Origin: Acidovorax sp. 1608163
GTDB lineage: Bacteria; Pseudomonadota; Gammaproteobacteria; Burkholderiales; Burkholderiaceae_C
Assembly (NCBI RefSeq): GCF_003669015.1
Contig: NZ_CP033069.1
Location: 3,978,501 to 4,042,500 of the forward strand
DNA: 64,000 nt
Direction of reading: 5' to 3'
Shown: piece after piece, positions 49,042 through 58,375 of the stretch
Numbering within the stretch: the stretch's first letter is position 1
How the letters are laid out: every line of letters begins with the position of its first letter
Notes under the pieces: model-generated
Database searches by the model: none
Told to the model about the DNA's origin: nothing
The model's input: the letters and a program-made list of their open reading frames with translations, nothing else
Made by a program: the position numbers and the translations under genes

Positions 49042-50292
49042 TTACTTGTTTTTCGCGGCGGTCGCGATCTTCTTCATGGCATCGGCGACGCTGATCTTGT
49101 CGTCGTTCCAGAACTGGCTGACAGCGTCCTTGATGGCGCCTTCGGTGGCGGGCGCGATGGCCATGCCGTGGGCTACGCTGGGGACGAGACCACCGGACTT
49201 GGCGGTGTCGGTGAAGTCCTTGGCCGAGGCCTTGGCGCAGTCGTCAAACTTGTCCATCTTCTGGCCTGCACGCACCGGGATGGAGCCCTTGTTCAGGTTG
49301 AACACTTCCTGGAACTCTGGGCTCATGATGGAGCTGGCCAGATCGCTCTGCGCCTTCTGCGCGGCTGCGTCCTTGAGCTTGAACAGGATGAACGAGTCCA
49401 CATTGAAGGTGTAGGCATTGGCCGAGCCAGGGGCTGCCGCGCACATGAAGTCCTTGCCGGGCTGCTTGTTGGCGGCCAGGAACTCACCCTTGGCCCAGTC
49501 GCCCATCAACTGAAAGCCCGCCTTGCCCTGGATGAGCATGGCCGTGGCCAGGTTCCAGTCGCGGCCAGGGGCAGCAGGGTCGGTGTAGCTCTTGATGCGG
49601 CGGAAGGTCTCCAGCGACTTCTTCATGGTGTCGCTGTTCAGGGCCTTGTCGTCGAGCTTGATCAGCGCGTCCTGGTAGAACTTGGCGCCACCCACACCCA
49701 GCACCACGGATTCAAATGTGGTGAAGTCTTGCCAGTTCTGGCCGCCGTGTGCCACAGGGATCAGGCCAGCGGCCTTGAGCTTGTCTGCCGCAGCAAAGAA
49801 CTCGTCCCAGGTCTTGGGCATGGCGGCCACGCCAGCCTTTTTCAGGGCTTCGGAGCTGCCCCACATCCAGTTGACGCGGTGCACGTTGACCGGGGCGGCC
49901 ACATAGGCGCCCTTGTACTTCATGATGTCGGCGACCACCTTGGGCAGCAGGTCATCCCACTTCTCGGCCTTGGCCAGTGAGTCCATGTTGGCCAGCACGC
50001 CTTCAGAGGCCCACTCCTGAATGGCAGGGCCCTTGGTCTGCGCCGCAGAGGGAGGGTTGCCCGAGATGACACGGCTCTTGAGCACCGTCATGGCGCTGTC
50101 GCCGCCGCCGCCGGCCACGGCAAAGTCACGCCATGTGTGGCCCTTGGCTTGCATGATCTTCTTGAGCTCGGCCGCCGACTTGGCTTCGCCGCCCGAAGTC
50201 CAGTAATGCAACACCTCCACCTCTCCCGCATGGGCAGCCACGGCTGCAGCCAGGGTGACCGCGACTGCGGCGACTTTTGTCAACTTCCACAT
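49042..50292 (-). CDS. Sugar ABC transporter substrate-binding protein
   Basis: 416 residues from the ATG at 50292, preceded by GAGGAGAC. Signal peptide MWKLTKVAAVAVTLAAAVAA ending HAG. Mature EVEVLHYWTSGGEAKSAAEL, QEWASEGVLANMDSLAKAEK, AAPVNVHRVNWMWGSSEALK, MLIQGKAGFQLMGDWAKGEF: the glucose/mannose-binding group of cluster B binding proteins (GtsA-like). First gene of the transport operon, with a HexR-like site 65-79 bp upstream. Confidence 0.92.
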   Translation of the reverse strand: MWKLTKVAAVAVTLAAAVAAHAGEVEVLHYWTSGGEAKSAAELKKIMQAKGHTWRDFAVAGGGGDSAMTVLKSRVISGNPPSAAQTKGPAIQEWASEGVLANMDSLAKAEKWDDLLPKVVADIMKYKGAYVAAPVNVHRVNWMWGSSEALKKAGVAAMPKTWDEFFAAADKLKAAGLIPVAHGGQNWQDFTTFESVVLGVGGAKFYQDALIKLDDKALNSDTMKKSLETFRRIKSYTDPAAPGRDWNLATAMLIQGKAGFQLMGDWAKGEFLAANKQPGKDFMCAAAPGSANAYTFNVDSFILFKLKDAAAQKAQSDLASSIMSPEFQEVFNLNKGSIPVRAGQKMDKFDDCAKASAKDFTDTAKSGGLVPSVAHGMAIAPATEGAIKDAVSQFWNDDKISVADAMKKIATAAKNK

Positions 50293-50356
50293 AACCCTTG
50301 TCTCCTCGTTGTTTGCATCTGGGCTGATCGACCGGGCTGGTGCGTTCAGCGCAGTT

Positions 50357-50371
50357 CGTACTTTAATTACA
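50357..50371. promoter_or_regulatory. HexR-like operator upstream of the sugar-binding protein gene
   Basis: CGTACTTTAATTACA; the reverse complement TGTAATTAAAGTACG agrees with TGTARTWWWAYTACA at 13 of 15. It lies in the divergent promoter region shared with the response regulator. Confidence 0.5.
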
Positions 50372-50448
50372 ATAATTAAAGAAATTCTCAGGGCTTTCCC
50401 TGAGGTGTGACACACAGCTGACACACGGGCACTCGCGAGGGCTTTGCT

Positions 50449-51177
50449 ATGCTCAAACCCATGGCCACGATACTGATCGTCGAAGACGACGCCCTGCTGC
50501 TGGACGCGTTGAGCGGACAACTCAAGCAACTTAATTACAGCGTCTGTACCGCGACCAGTGTGGCGCTAGGCACAGCGTTTTTGCAGGAGCAGGCGGTGGA
50601 TGGAATCATCCTGGACCTGGGCCTGCCCGACGCCGACGGGCTGGACTTGCTCACCTGGGCACGCACCCACATCGAGGGGCTGCCCGTGCTCATCCTCACC
50701 GCCCGCGACGGGGTGGACGACCGCGTGCGCGGCCTGAACGCCGGGGCCGACGACTACCTCACCAAGCCCTTCAACATGCAGGAGCTGCAGGCCCGCCTGC
50801 AGGCCATGCTGCGCCGCGCGCGCCAGCCCGCCTTCACCCAGGCGAGCAACGCCCAGGGCGGCCCCAGCACCACCATTGGCAGCCTGCACCTGGACCACAA
50901 CAGCCGCATGGCCGCGCTCGATGGTGTGGCGCTGGAGCTGACCCAGCGCGAATGGGAGCTGCTGGAGCTGCTGGTGCACCGCTGCGGCGAAGTGGTGACC
51001 CGCGAAGACGTGCTCGCCGTGTGGCGCGCCAGCCCGCCCGAGCCGGGGCAAACCGCCGCCCCGCTCAACTCCAACGCGCTGGAGGTGTACGTGCACCGCC
51101 TGCGCAAGAAGCTCGACCAATCCAGCCTCAACATCCGCAACATTCGGGGGTTGGGGTACATGCTGAATAAACCGTGA
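50449..51177 (+). CDS. OmpR-family response regulator (TctD-like)
   Basis: 242 residues; M1 has GAGGG seven bases upstream, and an ATG at 50461 (MATILIVEDDALLLDAL) is the alternative. Receiver: GIILDLGLPDADGLDLL with the phospho-acceptor, DDYLTKPFNMQELQARL. Winged helix: LTQREWELLELLVHRCGEVV, NSNALEVYVHRLRKKLDQSS. Divergent from the sugar-uptake operon, which it may control, as GltR does in Pseudomonas (analogy only). Confidence 0.88.
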   Translation: MLKPMATILIVEDDALLLDALSGQLKQLNYSVCTATSVALGTAFLQEQAVDGIILDLGLPDADGLDLLTWARTHIEGLPVLILTARDGVDDRVRGLNAGADDYLTKPFNMQELQARLQAMLRRARQPAFTQASNAQGGPSTTIGSLHLDHNSRMAALDGVALELTQREWELLELLVHRCGEVVTREDVLAVWRASPPEPGQTAAPLNSNALEVYVHRLRKKLDQSSLNIRNIRGLGYMLNKP

Positions 51178-51324
51178 AGTACCCCCTGAGGCGCTGCACG
51201 CCTTCCCCTTGAAGGGGGACGATGGCCTTTGCTGCGGGGCGGCCCTTGCTGGCCATCCTCGCGATGGCGCCGCGCCAGTGGCATCGGCAGTGGCTGCTGC
51301 GCAGCACCCCAGGTAGCCAAAACA

Positions 51325-52716
51325 ATGCGCCAAGTCCCCGGTGTTTCGCTTCAACGCAAGCTGCTGCTGTGGCTGCTGCTGCCGCAGTTGGTGCTGTGGT
51401 TGTCGGGTGGTTTTTTGGCGTGGCGGATTGCGCTGCAGAACGGCGAGAAGGGCATTGACCAGACGCTGACGCAGTCGGTGCGGGCGCTGGCGCGGCAGAT
51501 CAAGCCCATTGGGGATGGGCTGCTGGTGGATTTTCCGAAGGCCGCGCAGGACATCCTGGAGCAAGACCCGGCCGACCGCATCACCTACATGGTGTCGTCT
51601 CCGCCCGGGCGGTTTTTGTTGGGCAATGCACAGCTGCCCCCGCCACCGCCAGTCAACGTGTTGGTGGACGAGCCGTTTCTCTACCACGCCCGGGTAGACG
51701 ACCGCCCGGTGCGCGTGGCCCTGCTGGACGTGAACTACGGCACGGGCCCCACGCGCCAGAGCCTGCGCGTGCAGGTGGCGCAGAGCCTGACAGTGCGCGA
51801 GCGCATCGCGCATGAGCTGCTGGAGCAACTGCTGCTGCCCATGGGCATGATGGGCCTGGTGCTGAGCGCGCTGGTGTATGCCGGGGTGCTGCGCGGGCTG
51901 CAGCCCTTGAAGCGGCTGGAGGCGCAGATCAAACGCGCGGGCAAGCGCAACCACAACCCGGCCAACCCCTTGCCACCCATCGAGCTGACATCGGCCCCGC
52001 AAGAGGTCTATTCGCTGGCCAGCACCATCAACGGCCTGCTCGAAGCCGTGGCGCGCGGCCAGCAAAAGGAAAAGCGCTTTTTGAACGATGCCGCGCACCA
52101 GCTGCGCACGCCCCTGGCGGGCCTCATCGGCCAGACCGAGCTGGCCCTGCACGAAAGCCACGAGCCAGAAGTGCGCGAGCGGCTGCAGAAGGTGCTGTCG
52201 GCCGCAGAGCGCAGCGCCCACCTGGTGCACCAGCTGCTGCAGCTGGCCCGCTCTGAAAGCAGTGTGGTCATGGAGCCCCTGAACCTGCCGCAACTGGCCT
52301 GCGAGGTGGCCCGCGACTGGACGGCCAAGGCCCTGGCGGCGGGCATTGACCTGGGTTACGAAGGCGAGGAGCACCTGAACGTGCTGGGCCACCCCTTGCT
52401 GCTGCGCGAGGCGCTGAACAACCTGATCGACAACGCCCTGCACTACGCCGGGCATGGCGCCACTGTCACGGTGCGGGTGTACATCACCGCGCCGGGCATG
52501 GCCGCGCTGGTGGTGGAGGACGATGGGCCGGGCGTGCCAGCGGCCCACCTGGGGGATCTGTTCGCACGCTTTTGGCGCGGCTCAGACAAGCCCGGTGGCT
52601 GCGGGCTGGGCCTGTCGATTGTGGAAGAAATTGCGCTGCGCCACGGTGGCGAGACGGTGGCGGAAACGGCAGGCCCCCATGGGCTACGGGTCGGGCTGCG
52701 CCTGCCGCTGGCGTGA
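51325..52716 (+). CDS. Sensor histidine kinase (TctE-like)
   Basis: 463 residues from MRQVPGVSLQRKLLLWLLLP. TM1 WLLLPQLVLWLSGGFLAWRI; periplasmic 2CSK_N-type domain (IDQTLTQSVRALARQIKPIG through about residue 160); TM2 LLPMGMMGLVLSALVYAGVL; H-box FLNDAAHQLRTPLAGLIGQT; N-box LNNLIDNALHYAGHGATVTV; G-boxes VVEDDGPGVPAAH, GCGLGLSIVEEIALRHGG. The 147-bp gap from the regulator holds a copy of the CCCCCTGAGGCGCT repeat. Signal not evident; a sugar or organic acid is likely. Confidence 0.88.
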   Translation: MRQVPGVSLQRKLLLWLLLPQLVLWLSGGFLAWRIALQNGEKGIDQTLTQSVRALARQIKPIGDGLLVDFPKAAQDILEQDPADRITYMVSSPPGRFLLGNAQLPPPPPVNVLVDEPFLYHARVDDRPVRVALLDVNYGTGPTRQSLRVQVAQSLTVRERIAHELLEQLLLPMGMMGLVLSALVYAGVLRGLQPLKRLEAQIKRAGKRNHNPANPLPPIELTSAPQEVYSLASTINGLLEAVARGQQKEKRFLNDAAHQLRTPLAGLIGQTELALHESHEPEVRERLQKVLSAAERSAHLVHQLLQLARSESSVVMEPLNLPQLACEVARDWTAKALAAGIDLGYEGEEHLNVLGHPLLLREALNNLIDNALHYAGHGATVTVRVYITAPGMAALVVEDDGPGVPAAHLGDLFARFWRGSDKPGGCGLGLSIVEEIALRHGGETVAETAGPHGLRVGLRLPLA

Positions 52717-52763
52717 GCGCCAGCCAAGCAGCGCCCCCGCAGCCAAGCCCAAAACGCTATCAA

Positions 52764-52802
52764 TTCAATAGCTGCCAGCACTTGTATTTATTGCACTAGC
52801 GC
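52764..52802. repeat. Dispersed palindrome between kinase and tal
   Basis: CAATAGCTGCCAGCACTTGT and TTGCACTAGCGCAC, with CGCTATCAATTC upstream. Degenerate copy. Confidence 0.5.
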
Positions 52803-52824
52803 ACAAAAAATGCCCAAAGCAAAC

Positions 52825-52853
52825 CCACCAGCCCCTGCGCAAGGGGCTGGTGG
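52825..52853. terminator. Bidirectional terminator between kinase and tal
   Basis: Stem CCACCAGCCCC / GGGGCTGGTGG with a 7-base loop between convergent genes. AT-rich flank on the left (CACAAAAAAT). Confidence 0.6.
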
Positions 52854-52862
52854 CCCTGGCCC

Positions 52863-53810
52863 TCACAGCGCCAGGATCAGCTTTTCCAGCTTGACCGCAT
52901 CCACCGCAAACGCACGAATGCCCTCGGCCAGCTTCTCGGTGGCCATGGCGTCTTCGTTCAGCGCGTAGCGGAAACCGGCTTCGTCGTAGTTCACCGCAGG
53001 CAGGTCCATCGCCCGGGCTTCGTCGGCGTTCAGGGCGCGCTGCAGCGGGGCATCGCTCGCGGCCAGCTGGGCCAGCAGCTCGGGCGCAATGGTCAGCAGG
53101 TCGCAGCCTGCCAGGGCCGTGATCTGACCCACGTTACGGAAGCTCGCACCCATCACCTCGGTGGCAATGCCAAAGCGCTTGTAGTGGTTGTAGATCTGCG
53201 TGACCGACTGCACGCCGGGGTCGTTGGCACCGGCGCGCGCCGCTTCGTCCCAGCTGGCCCCCGCCTGCTTTTTGTACCAGTCGTAAATGCGGCCCACGAA
53301 GGGCGAGATCAGCTGCACCTTGGCCTGGCCGCAAGCCACGGCCTGGGCAAACGAGAACAGCAGCGTGAGGTTGGTGTGGATGCCCTTGCGCTCCAGTTGC
53401 TCGGCCGCCTGGATGCCTTCCCAGGTCGCGGCGATCTTGATGAGCACGCGGTCGATGTGGATGCCTTCTGCCTGGTACAGCTCAATGATGCGCTCGGCAC
53501 GGGTCACGGTGGCGCTGGCGTCAAAGCTCAGGCGCGCATCCACTTCGGTCGACACACGGCCGGGCACCGTGGCCAGGATTTCGCAGCCAAAACGCACCAG
53601 CAGGCGGTCAATGATTTCGTCCATCGGCCGGCCCTTGAACTTCGCCACGGTGTCTTGCAGCAGCGGGGCGTACTCGGGCTTTTGCACGGCCTTCAAGATC
53701 AGCGACGGGTTGGTGGTGGCGTCTTGCGGGCGGAACTGCGCCAGCTGCTTGAAGTCGCCGGTATCGGCAACCACGGTGGTGAACTGTTTGAGGGCGTCGA
53801 GCTGATTCAT
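52863..53810 (-). CDS. tal: Transaldolase
   Basis: 315 residues from [20 protein letters not shown], the family start. [35 protein letters not shown], and the Schiff-base lysine in [20 protein letters not shown]. TalB-type length. Transfers a dihydroxyacetone unit in the non-oxidative pentose phosphate pathway. Divergent from hexR. Confidence 0.95.
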   Translation of the reverse strand: MNQLDALKQFTTVVADTGDFKQLAQFRPQDATTNPSLILKAVQKPEYAPLLQDTVAKFKGRPMDEIIDRLLVRFGCEILATVPGRVSTEVDARLSFDASATVTRAERIIELYQAEGIHIDRVLIKIAATWEGIQAAEQLERKGIHTNLTLLFSFAQAVACGQAKVQLISPFVGRIYDWYKKQAGASWDEAARAGANDPGVQSVTQIYNHYKRFGIATEVMGASFRNVGQITALAGCDLLTIAPELLAQLAASDAPLQRALNADEARAMDLPAVNYDEAGFRYALNEDAMATEKLAEGIRAFAVDAVKLEKLILAL

Positions 53811-53927
53811 GGCGTAAGTCTCATGGGAGAACAGTGGACAAGCAGGCCCCGCCGCCAGATCGCCTGGCTGGCGCGGCCACCGCAACCCGCAAGTGTAGAC
53901 GGCTTGTTACTGCCATGGCCCCGAAGG

Positions 53928-53942
53928 TGAAACCGAGTTACA
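53928..53942. promoter_or_regulatory. Weak HexR-like site between tal and hexR
   Basis: TGAAACCGAGTTACA; the reverse complement begins TGTAACTCG, as at 36949. Only one half-site is good. Position suggests autoregulation. Confidence 0.25.
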
Positions 53943-53981
53943 TTGCGGTTACCTCGTTTTCGTTTTTTCTGTGGAACTGAC

Positions 53982-54827
53982 ATGCTCGAACGCATCACCG
54001 CATCCCTGAGTTCCCTGGCCCCTGCCGAGCAGAGAGTGGCCAAGCTGGTGCTGACCGACCCCCGTGCCTTTGCCCGCCTGCCCGTGCGCGAGCTGGCCGA
54101 ACGCGCCCACGTGAGCAAGCCCACCGTGGTGCGCTTTTGCCGCAGCATGGGCTACGACGGGCTGGCGGACTTCAAGCTCAAGCTGGCAGGCAGCGTGAGC
54201 GAAGGTGTGCCCTTCATCCACCGCAGCGTGGACGTGGACGACAAGACGGGCGACGTGCTGGTGAAGGTGGTGGACAACGCCGTGGCCGCCTTCTTGCAAT
54301 ACCGCAATGCCGCCAGCACCGTGGCGCTGGAGCGCGCGGCCGAGGCCATTGCCAACACCTGGAAAAAAGGCAAGCGCATCGAGTTCTACGGCGTGGGCAA
54401 CTCGGGCATCGTGGCGCAAGACGCGCAACACAAGTTCTTTCGCCTGGGCGTCACATCGATTGCCACCAGCGACGGCCACATGCAGGTGATGAGCGCCACG
54501 CTGCTGGGCCCGGGCGACTGCGCGGTGATCATCTCCAACTCGGGCCGCACCCGCGACCTGATGGACGCCGCCGACATCGCCCGCAAGAACGGCGCCACAA
54601 CCATCGCCATCACCGCCAGCGGCTCGCCCCTGGCCAGCACCTGCCACATCCACCTGGCCGCCGACCACCCCGAGGGCTACGACCGCTACAGCCCCATGGT
54701 TTCGCGCCTGATGCACCTGCTCATCATCGACGTGCTGGCCACCTGCGTGGCACTGCGCATTGGTGGATCGTTGCAGCCCATCCTGCAACAGATGAAAGAA
54801 AACCTGCGGGCCAAGCGCTACGCCTGA
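53982..54827 (+). CDS. hexR: RpiR-family repressor HexR
   Basis: 281 residues from MLERITASLSSLAPAEQRVA. N-terminal HTH: VRELAERAHVSKPTVVRFCR. C-terminal SIS sugar-phosphate domain: RIEFYGVGNSGIVAQDAQHK, CAVIISNSGRTRDLMDAADI. HexR senses KDPG and represses Entner-Doudoroff and glucose genes; its location beside tal and the eda/edd/zwf/glk set fits that role. Confidence 0.88.
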   Translation: MLERITASLSSLAPAEQRVAKLVLTDPRAFARLPVRELAERAHVSKPTVVRFCRSMGYDGLADFKLKLAGSVSEGVPFIHRSVDVDDKTGDVLVKVVDNAVAAFLQYRNAASTVALERAAEAIANTWKKGKRIEFYGVGNSGIVAQDAQHKFFRLGVTSIATSDGHMQVMSATLLGPGDCAVIISNSGRTRDLMDAADIARKNGATTIAITASGSPLASTCHIHLAADHPEGYDRYSPMVSRLMHLLIIDVLATCVALRIGGSLQPILQQMKENLRAKRYA

Positions 54828-54884
54828 CCCGGCGGCCCTGGCACACACAGCCCAGGCATCGGTGGCGCGGCCAACTCCGCCCGA

Positions 54885-56621
54885 TCAGAAGGTGATGGTG
54901 GCGGAGCATGTGGAGTTACACATGCTGCAATGCGCAGCACCGCCAGGGCAGCTGGTCTCGTTGGCGTTGTTGCCATCGTCGCAAACCTCGCCGGCTTCCA
55001 CAATGCCGTTGCCGCACATGGCCGGCACGACCACCGGCGTGATGGGCACCCAAGTGCAGGACGAGCTGCACACATTGCAGGAGGCGCCGCCGCCGGGGCA
55101 ACTGGTTTCGGTGAATGTGTTGCCGTCATCGCAGGCTTCGCCACTCTCCACAATGCCGTTGCCGCACACTGCAGGCACGACCACCGGGGTGATGGGCACC
55201 CAAGTGCAGGAGGCGCTGCACACATTGCACGAGGTGGCGCCACCAGAGCAACTGGTTTCAGTAACGGTATTGCCGTCGTCGCAGGCTTCACCACTCTCCA
55301 CAATGCCGTTGCCGCACACGGGCGGAGTGACCACCGGGCCAATGGGCACCAGCGTGCAGGTAGCGCTGCAGATGGTGCAGTTCGTCGCGCCGCCAGGGCA
55401 CGTGGTTTCCGTGACGGTATTCCCGTCGTCACAGGCCTCGCCAGCCTCCAAGATGCCATTGCCGCAAGAGGCCGAAACCAAAGGGGCCACAGCAAGCCTT
55501 GCAATGCTCCAGCTGCCCGGCTTGTAGCGATTGCTTGCGCGGTATTCCCACTGAAAGTTTCCGGGTGTCGTGGGCGCGCCCAAAGCGAAGCTGCCGTCGG
55601 ACTGCACGGTCAGCGACGTACCCGCCAAAGGCACCGACCCGCCTACAGCCACCGTGGTCGTGGAGCCCGCCACGCGAATCTCACGCACCTGCATGGCAGG
55701 GCTACCCAGGCTGTCGTTGGTCAGCAGCCCGGGGGCCGCGACCGACAGGGGAGTCCCCACGGTCGCATTGAAAGGCCCATCGTCTTGCGTCGCACCGTCA
55801 CGGATGCCCAGGTCCACGTCATAGCGCAGATGCAGCGTCGTGCCGTCCAGTTGCACGTACACCGCTGACAACTGCAATGGCCCGGACGCTGCGCTGCTGG
55901 CCACCGCAGGCGTGCTGCCCCAATCGGCCGGGGCACCGTCCCGCACGATGGCAGACCATGCCACCCCCACCACGAGCAGCAGGCACAGCCCGGCCCCAGA
56001 CGCTGTCCACCGCCGCAGCCGCGCCGACCGTTGAGTGGCCCAGCCCAGCAAAGCCGCCAAAGCCACCACCCCGCCAAGCCCCAGCGCAGGCACGGCCACG
56101 GCCCCTGGTGCGGCCAGCAACAGCACACCGCCCGTGCCACCCCCACTGGCCGACAGCAAGGCGGTTGGCGCCATGCTGCCGTCGTTGGTGCTGGCCGCAA
56201 AGCCCATGCGCAGTGACGACGCTGGCGCCAGCAACTGGGCGTAGCTTTCAACCACATCCACTTGCGCCCCTGCGGCGGCCACACCCAACGACCACCGCAG
56301 CGGTGATGCAGGAACAAAGCTGGCGTCCGCCACCAGCACGCCCCCCTGGCAGATTTCGCGCGATACATCCCCCACGGGGTCGGTGGCACTCAGGTCCACT
56401 CGCGTCACCGATGCCATGTCGGCCCCCGTGAACACCCCTGCGGCGGTCGTCACCGTGCAGCCCGTGGCCGGGTTGTTGTCGCTGTCGATCAACGTGCGCA
56501 ACTCCATCACCGTTTGTGCATGCGCCGCCCCCAACCCCAAACACAACACCAGAAACAACACCCAGACAGAACGAAACGGGCGACTCAAAGCGGCGGCTGC
56601 AGCAAACATGGGAAGAGGCAT
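54885..56621 (-). CDS. Exported protein with four cysteine-rich repeats
   Basis: 578 residues from MPLPMFAAAAALSRPFRSVW, signal peptide VLFLVLCLGLGAAHAQ. About 30-145: soluble domain of unknown type. About 150-210: two hydrophobic stretches, VAVPALGLGGVVALAALLGW followed by R-rich QRSARLRRW, then GLCLLLVVGVAWSAIV. About 220-385: unknown beta-rich domain with a cadherin-like PLSVAAPGLLTNDSLGSP. About 386-578: four 50-residue repeats, each with six cysteines and the motif CGNGI-[LV]-E-[AS]-G-E-x-C-DDGN, the Myxococcus cysteine-rich (DUF4215-like) repeat. Probably envelope-attached; function unknown. Confidence 0.75.
   Translation of the reverse strand: MPLPMFAAAAALSRPFRSVWVLFLVLCLGLGAAHAQTVMELRTLIDSDNNPATGCTVTTAAGVFTGADMASVTRVDLSATDPVGDVSREICQGGVLVADASFVPASPLRWSLGVAAAGAQVDVVESYAQLLAPASSLRMGFAASTNDGSMAPTALLSASGGGTGGVLLLAAPGAVAVPALGLGGVVALAALLGWATQRSARLRRWTASGAGLCLLLVVGVAWSAIVRDGAPADWGSTPAVASSAASGPLQLSAVYVQLDGTTLHLRYDVDLGIRDGATQDDGPFNATVGTPLSVAAPGLLTNDSLGSPAMQVREIRVAGSTTTVAVGGSVPLAGTSLTVQSDGSFALGAPTTPGNFQWEYRASNRYKPGSWSIARLAVAPLVSASCGNGILEAGEACDDGNTVTETTCPGGATNCTICSATCTLVPIGPVVTPPVCGNGIVESGEACDDGNTVTETSCSGGATSCNVCSASCTWVPITPVVVPAVCGNGIVESGEACDDGNTFTETSCPGGGASCNVCSSSCTWVPITPVVVPAMCGNGIVEAGEVCDDGNNANETSCPGGAAHCSMCNSTCSATITF
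54888..55466 (-). repeat. Four tandem 150-bp repeats encoding cysteine-rich units
   Basis: Units 55317-55466, 55167-55316, 55017-55166 and a shortened 54888-55016. The middle two are nearly identical in DNA (shared GTGATGGGCACCCAAGTGCA), pointing to recent duplication. Confidence 0.85.
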
Positions 56622-56836
56622 GGAGGGGCAAAAGGAAGATTGAGCCGGTGCCCAAAAGACACCTGGCTCCAAGGCACGCCCCGACGCACGCATCGCGGAC
56701 GGCGGCGCATCATACAAACAGCTGCGGGCTTTGCAAAACCTTCAATGCGCAAGCGCGCAGCCCGCAGATGCGGGCAACCGTCAACACATCTTTAACTCGC
56801 CCAAATGCCTGCAAGGCATGGCACGACCCACCGCAT

Positions 56837-56865
56837 AAAAGCGCGCCCCACCTGTGCGGTGGGGC
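56837..56865 (-). terminator. Terminator downstream of the KAS II gene
   Basis: On the minus strand: GCCCCACC/GGTGGGGC stem, 5-base loop, then GCGCGCTTTTAT. It follows the MITE-like element. Confidence 0.5.
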
Positions 56866-56874
56866 CACCCAACC

Positions 56875-57041
56875 TAAGGCGACGCTGAACAAGTCCCCGC
56901 GATGCGGCGCGCTCTGCCTGGGGATGGGCAGCAAGGCGCAAACCACAGCAATAGCTACAGCTATTGCGAGGATTTGCAACGCCGCAGACCGCCTCAGGGA
57001 GAGATGCGCAGCGCGCGAGGGACTTGTTCAGCGTTGCCCTA
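56875..57041. mobile_element. 167-bp MITE-like element
   Basis: Terminal inverted repeats of 22 bp with two mismatches: 56875-56896 (TAAGGCGACGCTGAACAAGT..) and the reverse complement of 57020-57041 (TAGGGCAACGCTGAACAAGT..). No coding capacity; a central near-palindrome GCAATAGCTACAGCTATTGC. Ends in TA. Looks like a non-autonomous derivative of a transposon. Confidence 0.55.
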
Positions 57042-57048
57042 AGCCGCC

Positions 57049-58335
57049 TCAGGCCCAACGCTTGAGCACCAGCGTCGCATTCACCCCGCCAAACCCAAAG
57101 CCATTGAGCATGGCGTGCTGCAGCGCCATTTTTCGGGGGTGCAGGGCCACCATGTCCAGCCCCTCGGCCAGGTCGTCGGGTTGCTGCAGGTTCAGCGTGC
57201 CCGGCACCACCTGGTCGCGCAGGGCAAGGGTGGTGAAGATGGCGGCCACAGCGCCTGCAGCGCCCAGCAAGTGCCCGGTGGCCGATTTGGTGGAGGCGAT
57301 GGCCACCGACTTGTCCGTGCCAAACACGCGCCGAATGGCGGCCAGCTCGCCCCGGTCGCCCACGTAGGTGGAGGTGGCGTGCGCGTTCAGATGCTGCACT
57401 TCGCTGGCCTCCAGGCCCGCCTGGGCCAGGGCAACTTCCATGCTGCGGCGGGCGCCGTCGCCATCTTCCGGGCCGGAGGTGATGTGGTACGCATCGGCGG
57501 AGGTGCCGTAGCCCACCACCTCCGCCAGGGGCGTGGCACCGCGTGCCAGGGCATGCTCCAGCGATTCAAGCACCAGCATGCCGGCGCCCTCCCCCATCAC
57601 AAAGCCATCGCGCGCGGCATCAAAGGGGCGCGAAGCCTGCTCGGGGTGTTCTGCGAAGCCTGTGGACAAGGCCTTGGCTGCGGCAAAGCCGCCCAGGCTC
57701 ACACGGTCGATGGCGGCCTCGGTGCCGCCGCACACGGCCACATCGGCCTCGCCGCAACGGATCATCCGCGCCGCATCGCCAATGGCCTGCACGCTGGCGG
57801 CGCAAGCCGTCACCGGCGCGCCCATCGGCCCCTTGAGGCTGTGGCGGATGGACACATGGCCTGCCGCCAGGTTGACCAAAAACGACGGCACGGTGAACGG
57901 CGACAGGCGCTGCGGCCCACGGGTATCGGTGGTGCGCACGGCCTCGGCAATGGCGCCAAAGCCGCCGATGCCCGAGGCAATCACGGTGGCGGTGCGCGCC
58001 TGCGACCGCGCATCCGCAGGTGCCCAGCCCGCCTGGGCCAAGGCCTGCTGCGCAGCGCCCAGGGCAAAGGGAATGAAACGGTCCATCTTGCGCTGGTCCT
58101 TGGGGGTGGCTGCGGTGTCCGGGTCCCACCCACCCTCGGGGTCCTCGGCCAGCGTGGGCACGGTGCCCGCCACTTTGGCGGCCATGCCGTCCACCACCGC
58201 ATCCGGCAAGCGGCGCAGGCCCGATACGCCCTGCAGCAGGCGCCGCCAGGCCAATTCCACGCCGCAGCCCAGCGGCGATACCAACCCCATTCCGGTGATC
58301 ACCACGCGTTGCACTTTGCCATCCACATTCGCCAT
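57049..58335 (-). CDS. fabF: Beta-ketoacyl-ACP synthase II
   Basis: 428 residues from MANVDGKVQRVVITGMGLVS. Catalytic cysteine in PVTACAASVQAIGDAARMIR, histidines in HLNAHATSTYVGDRGELAAI and STKSATGHLLGAAGAVAAIF; C-terminal LNGFGFGGVNATLVLKRWA. A Cys-His-His condensing enzyme of fatty acid synthesis. It stands alone, divergent from a TetR regulator and not in a fab operon, so it is more likely a paralogue under special control than the housekeeping enzyme. Confidence 0.85.
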   Translation of the reverse strand: MANVDGKVQRVVITGMGLVSPLGCGVELAWRRLLQGVSGLRRLPDAVVDGMAAKVAGTVPTLAEDPEGGWDPDTAATPKDQRKMDRFIPFALGAAQQALAQAGWAPADARSQARTATVIASGIGGFGAIAEAVRTTDTRGPQRLSPFTVPSFLVNLAAGHVSIRHSLKGPMGAPVTACAASVQAIGDAARMIRCGEADVAVCGGTEAAIDRVSLGGFAAAKALSTGFAEHPEQASRPFDAARDGFVMGEGAGMLVLESLEHALARGATPLAEVVGYGTSADAYHITSGPEDGDGARRSMEVALAQAGLEASEVQHLNAHATSTYVGDRGELAAIRRVFGTDKSVAIASTKSATGHLLGAAGAVAAIFTTLALRDQVVPGTLNLQQPDDLAEGLDMVALHPRKMALQHAMLNGFGFGGVNATLVLKRWA

Positions 58336-58375
58336 TGCCAGTCCTTGGTTTTCAACACAGCACGAAGCCATGCTT

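Noticed and set aside
50566..52548. 660-residue minus-strand frame opposite the two-component genes
   Set aside because: The plus strand holds clear response-regulator and kinase motifs; the opposite frame is Q/H/A-rich shadow.
56955..56980. Near-palindrome AATAGCTACAGCTATT as a further copy of the dispersed repeat
   Set aside because: It shares only the ATAGCT hexamer and belongs to the MITE-like element.
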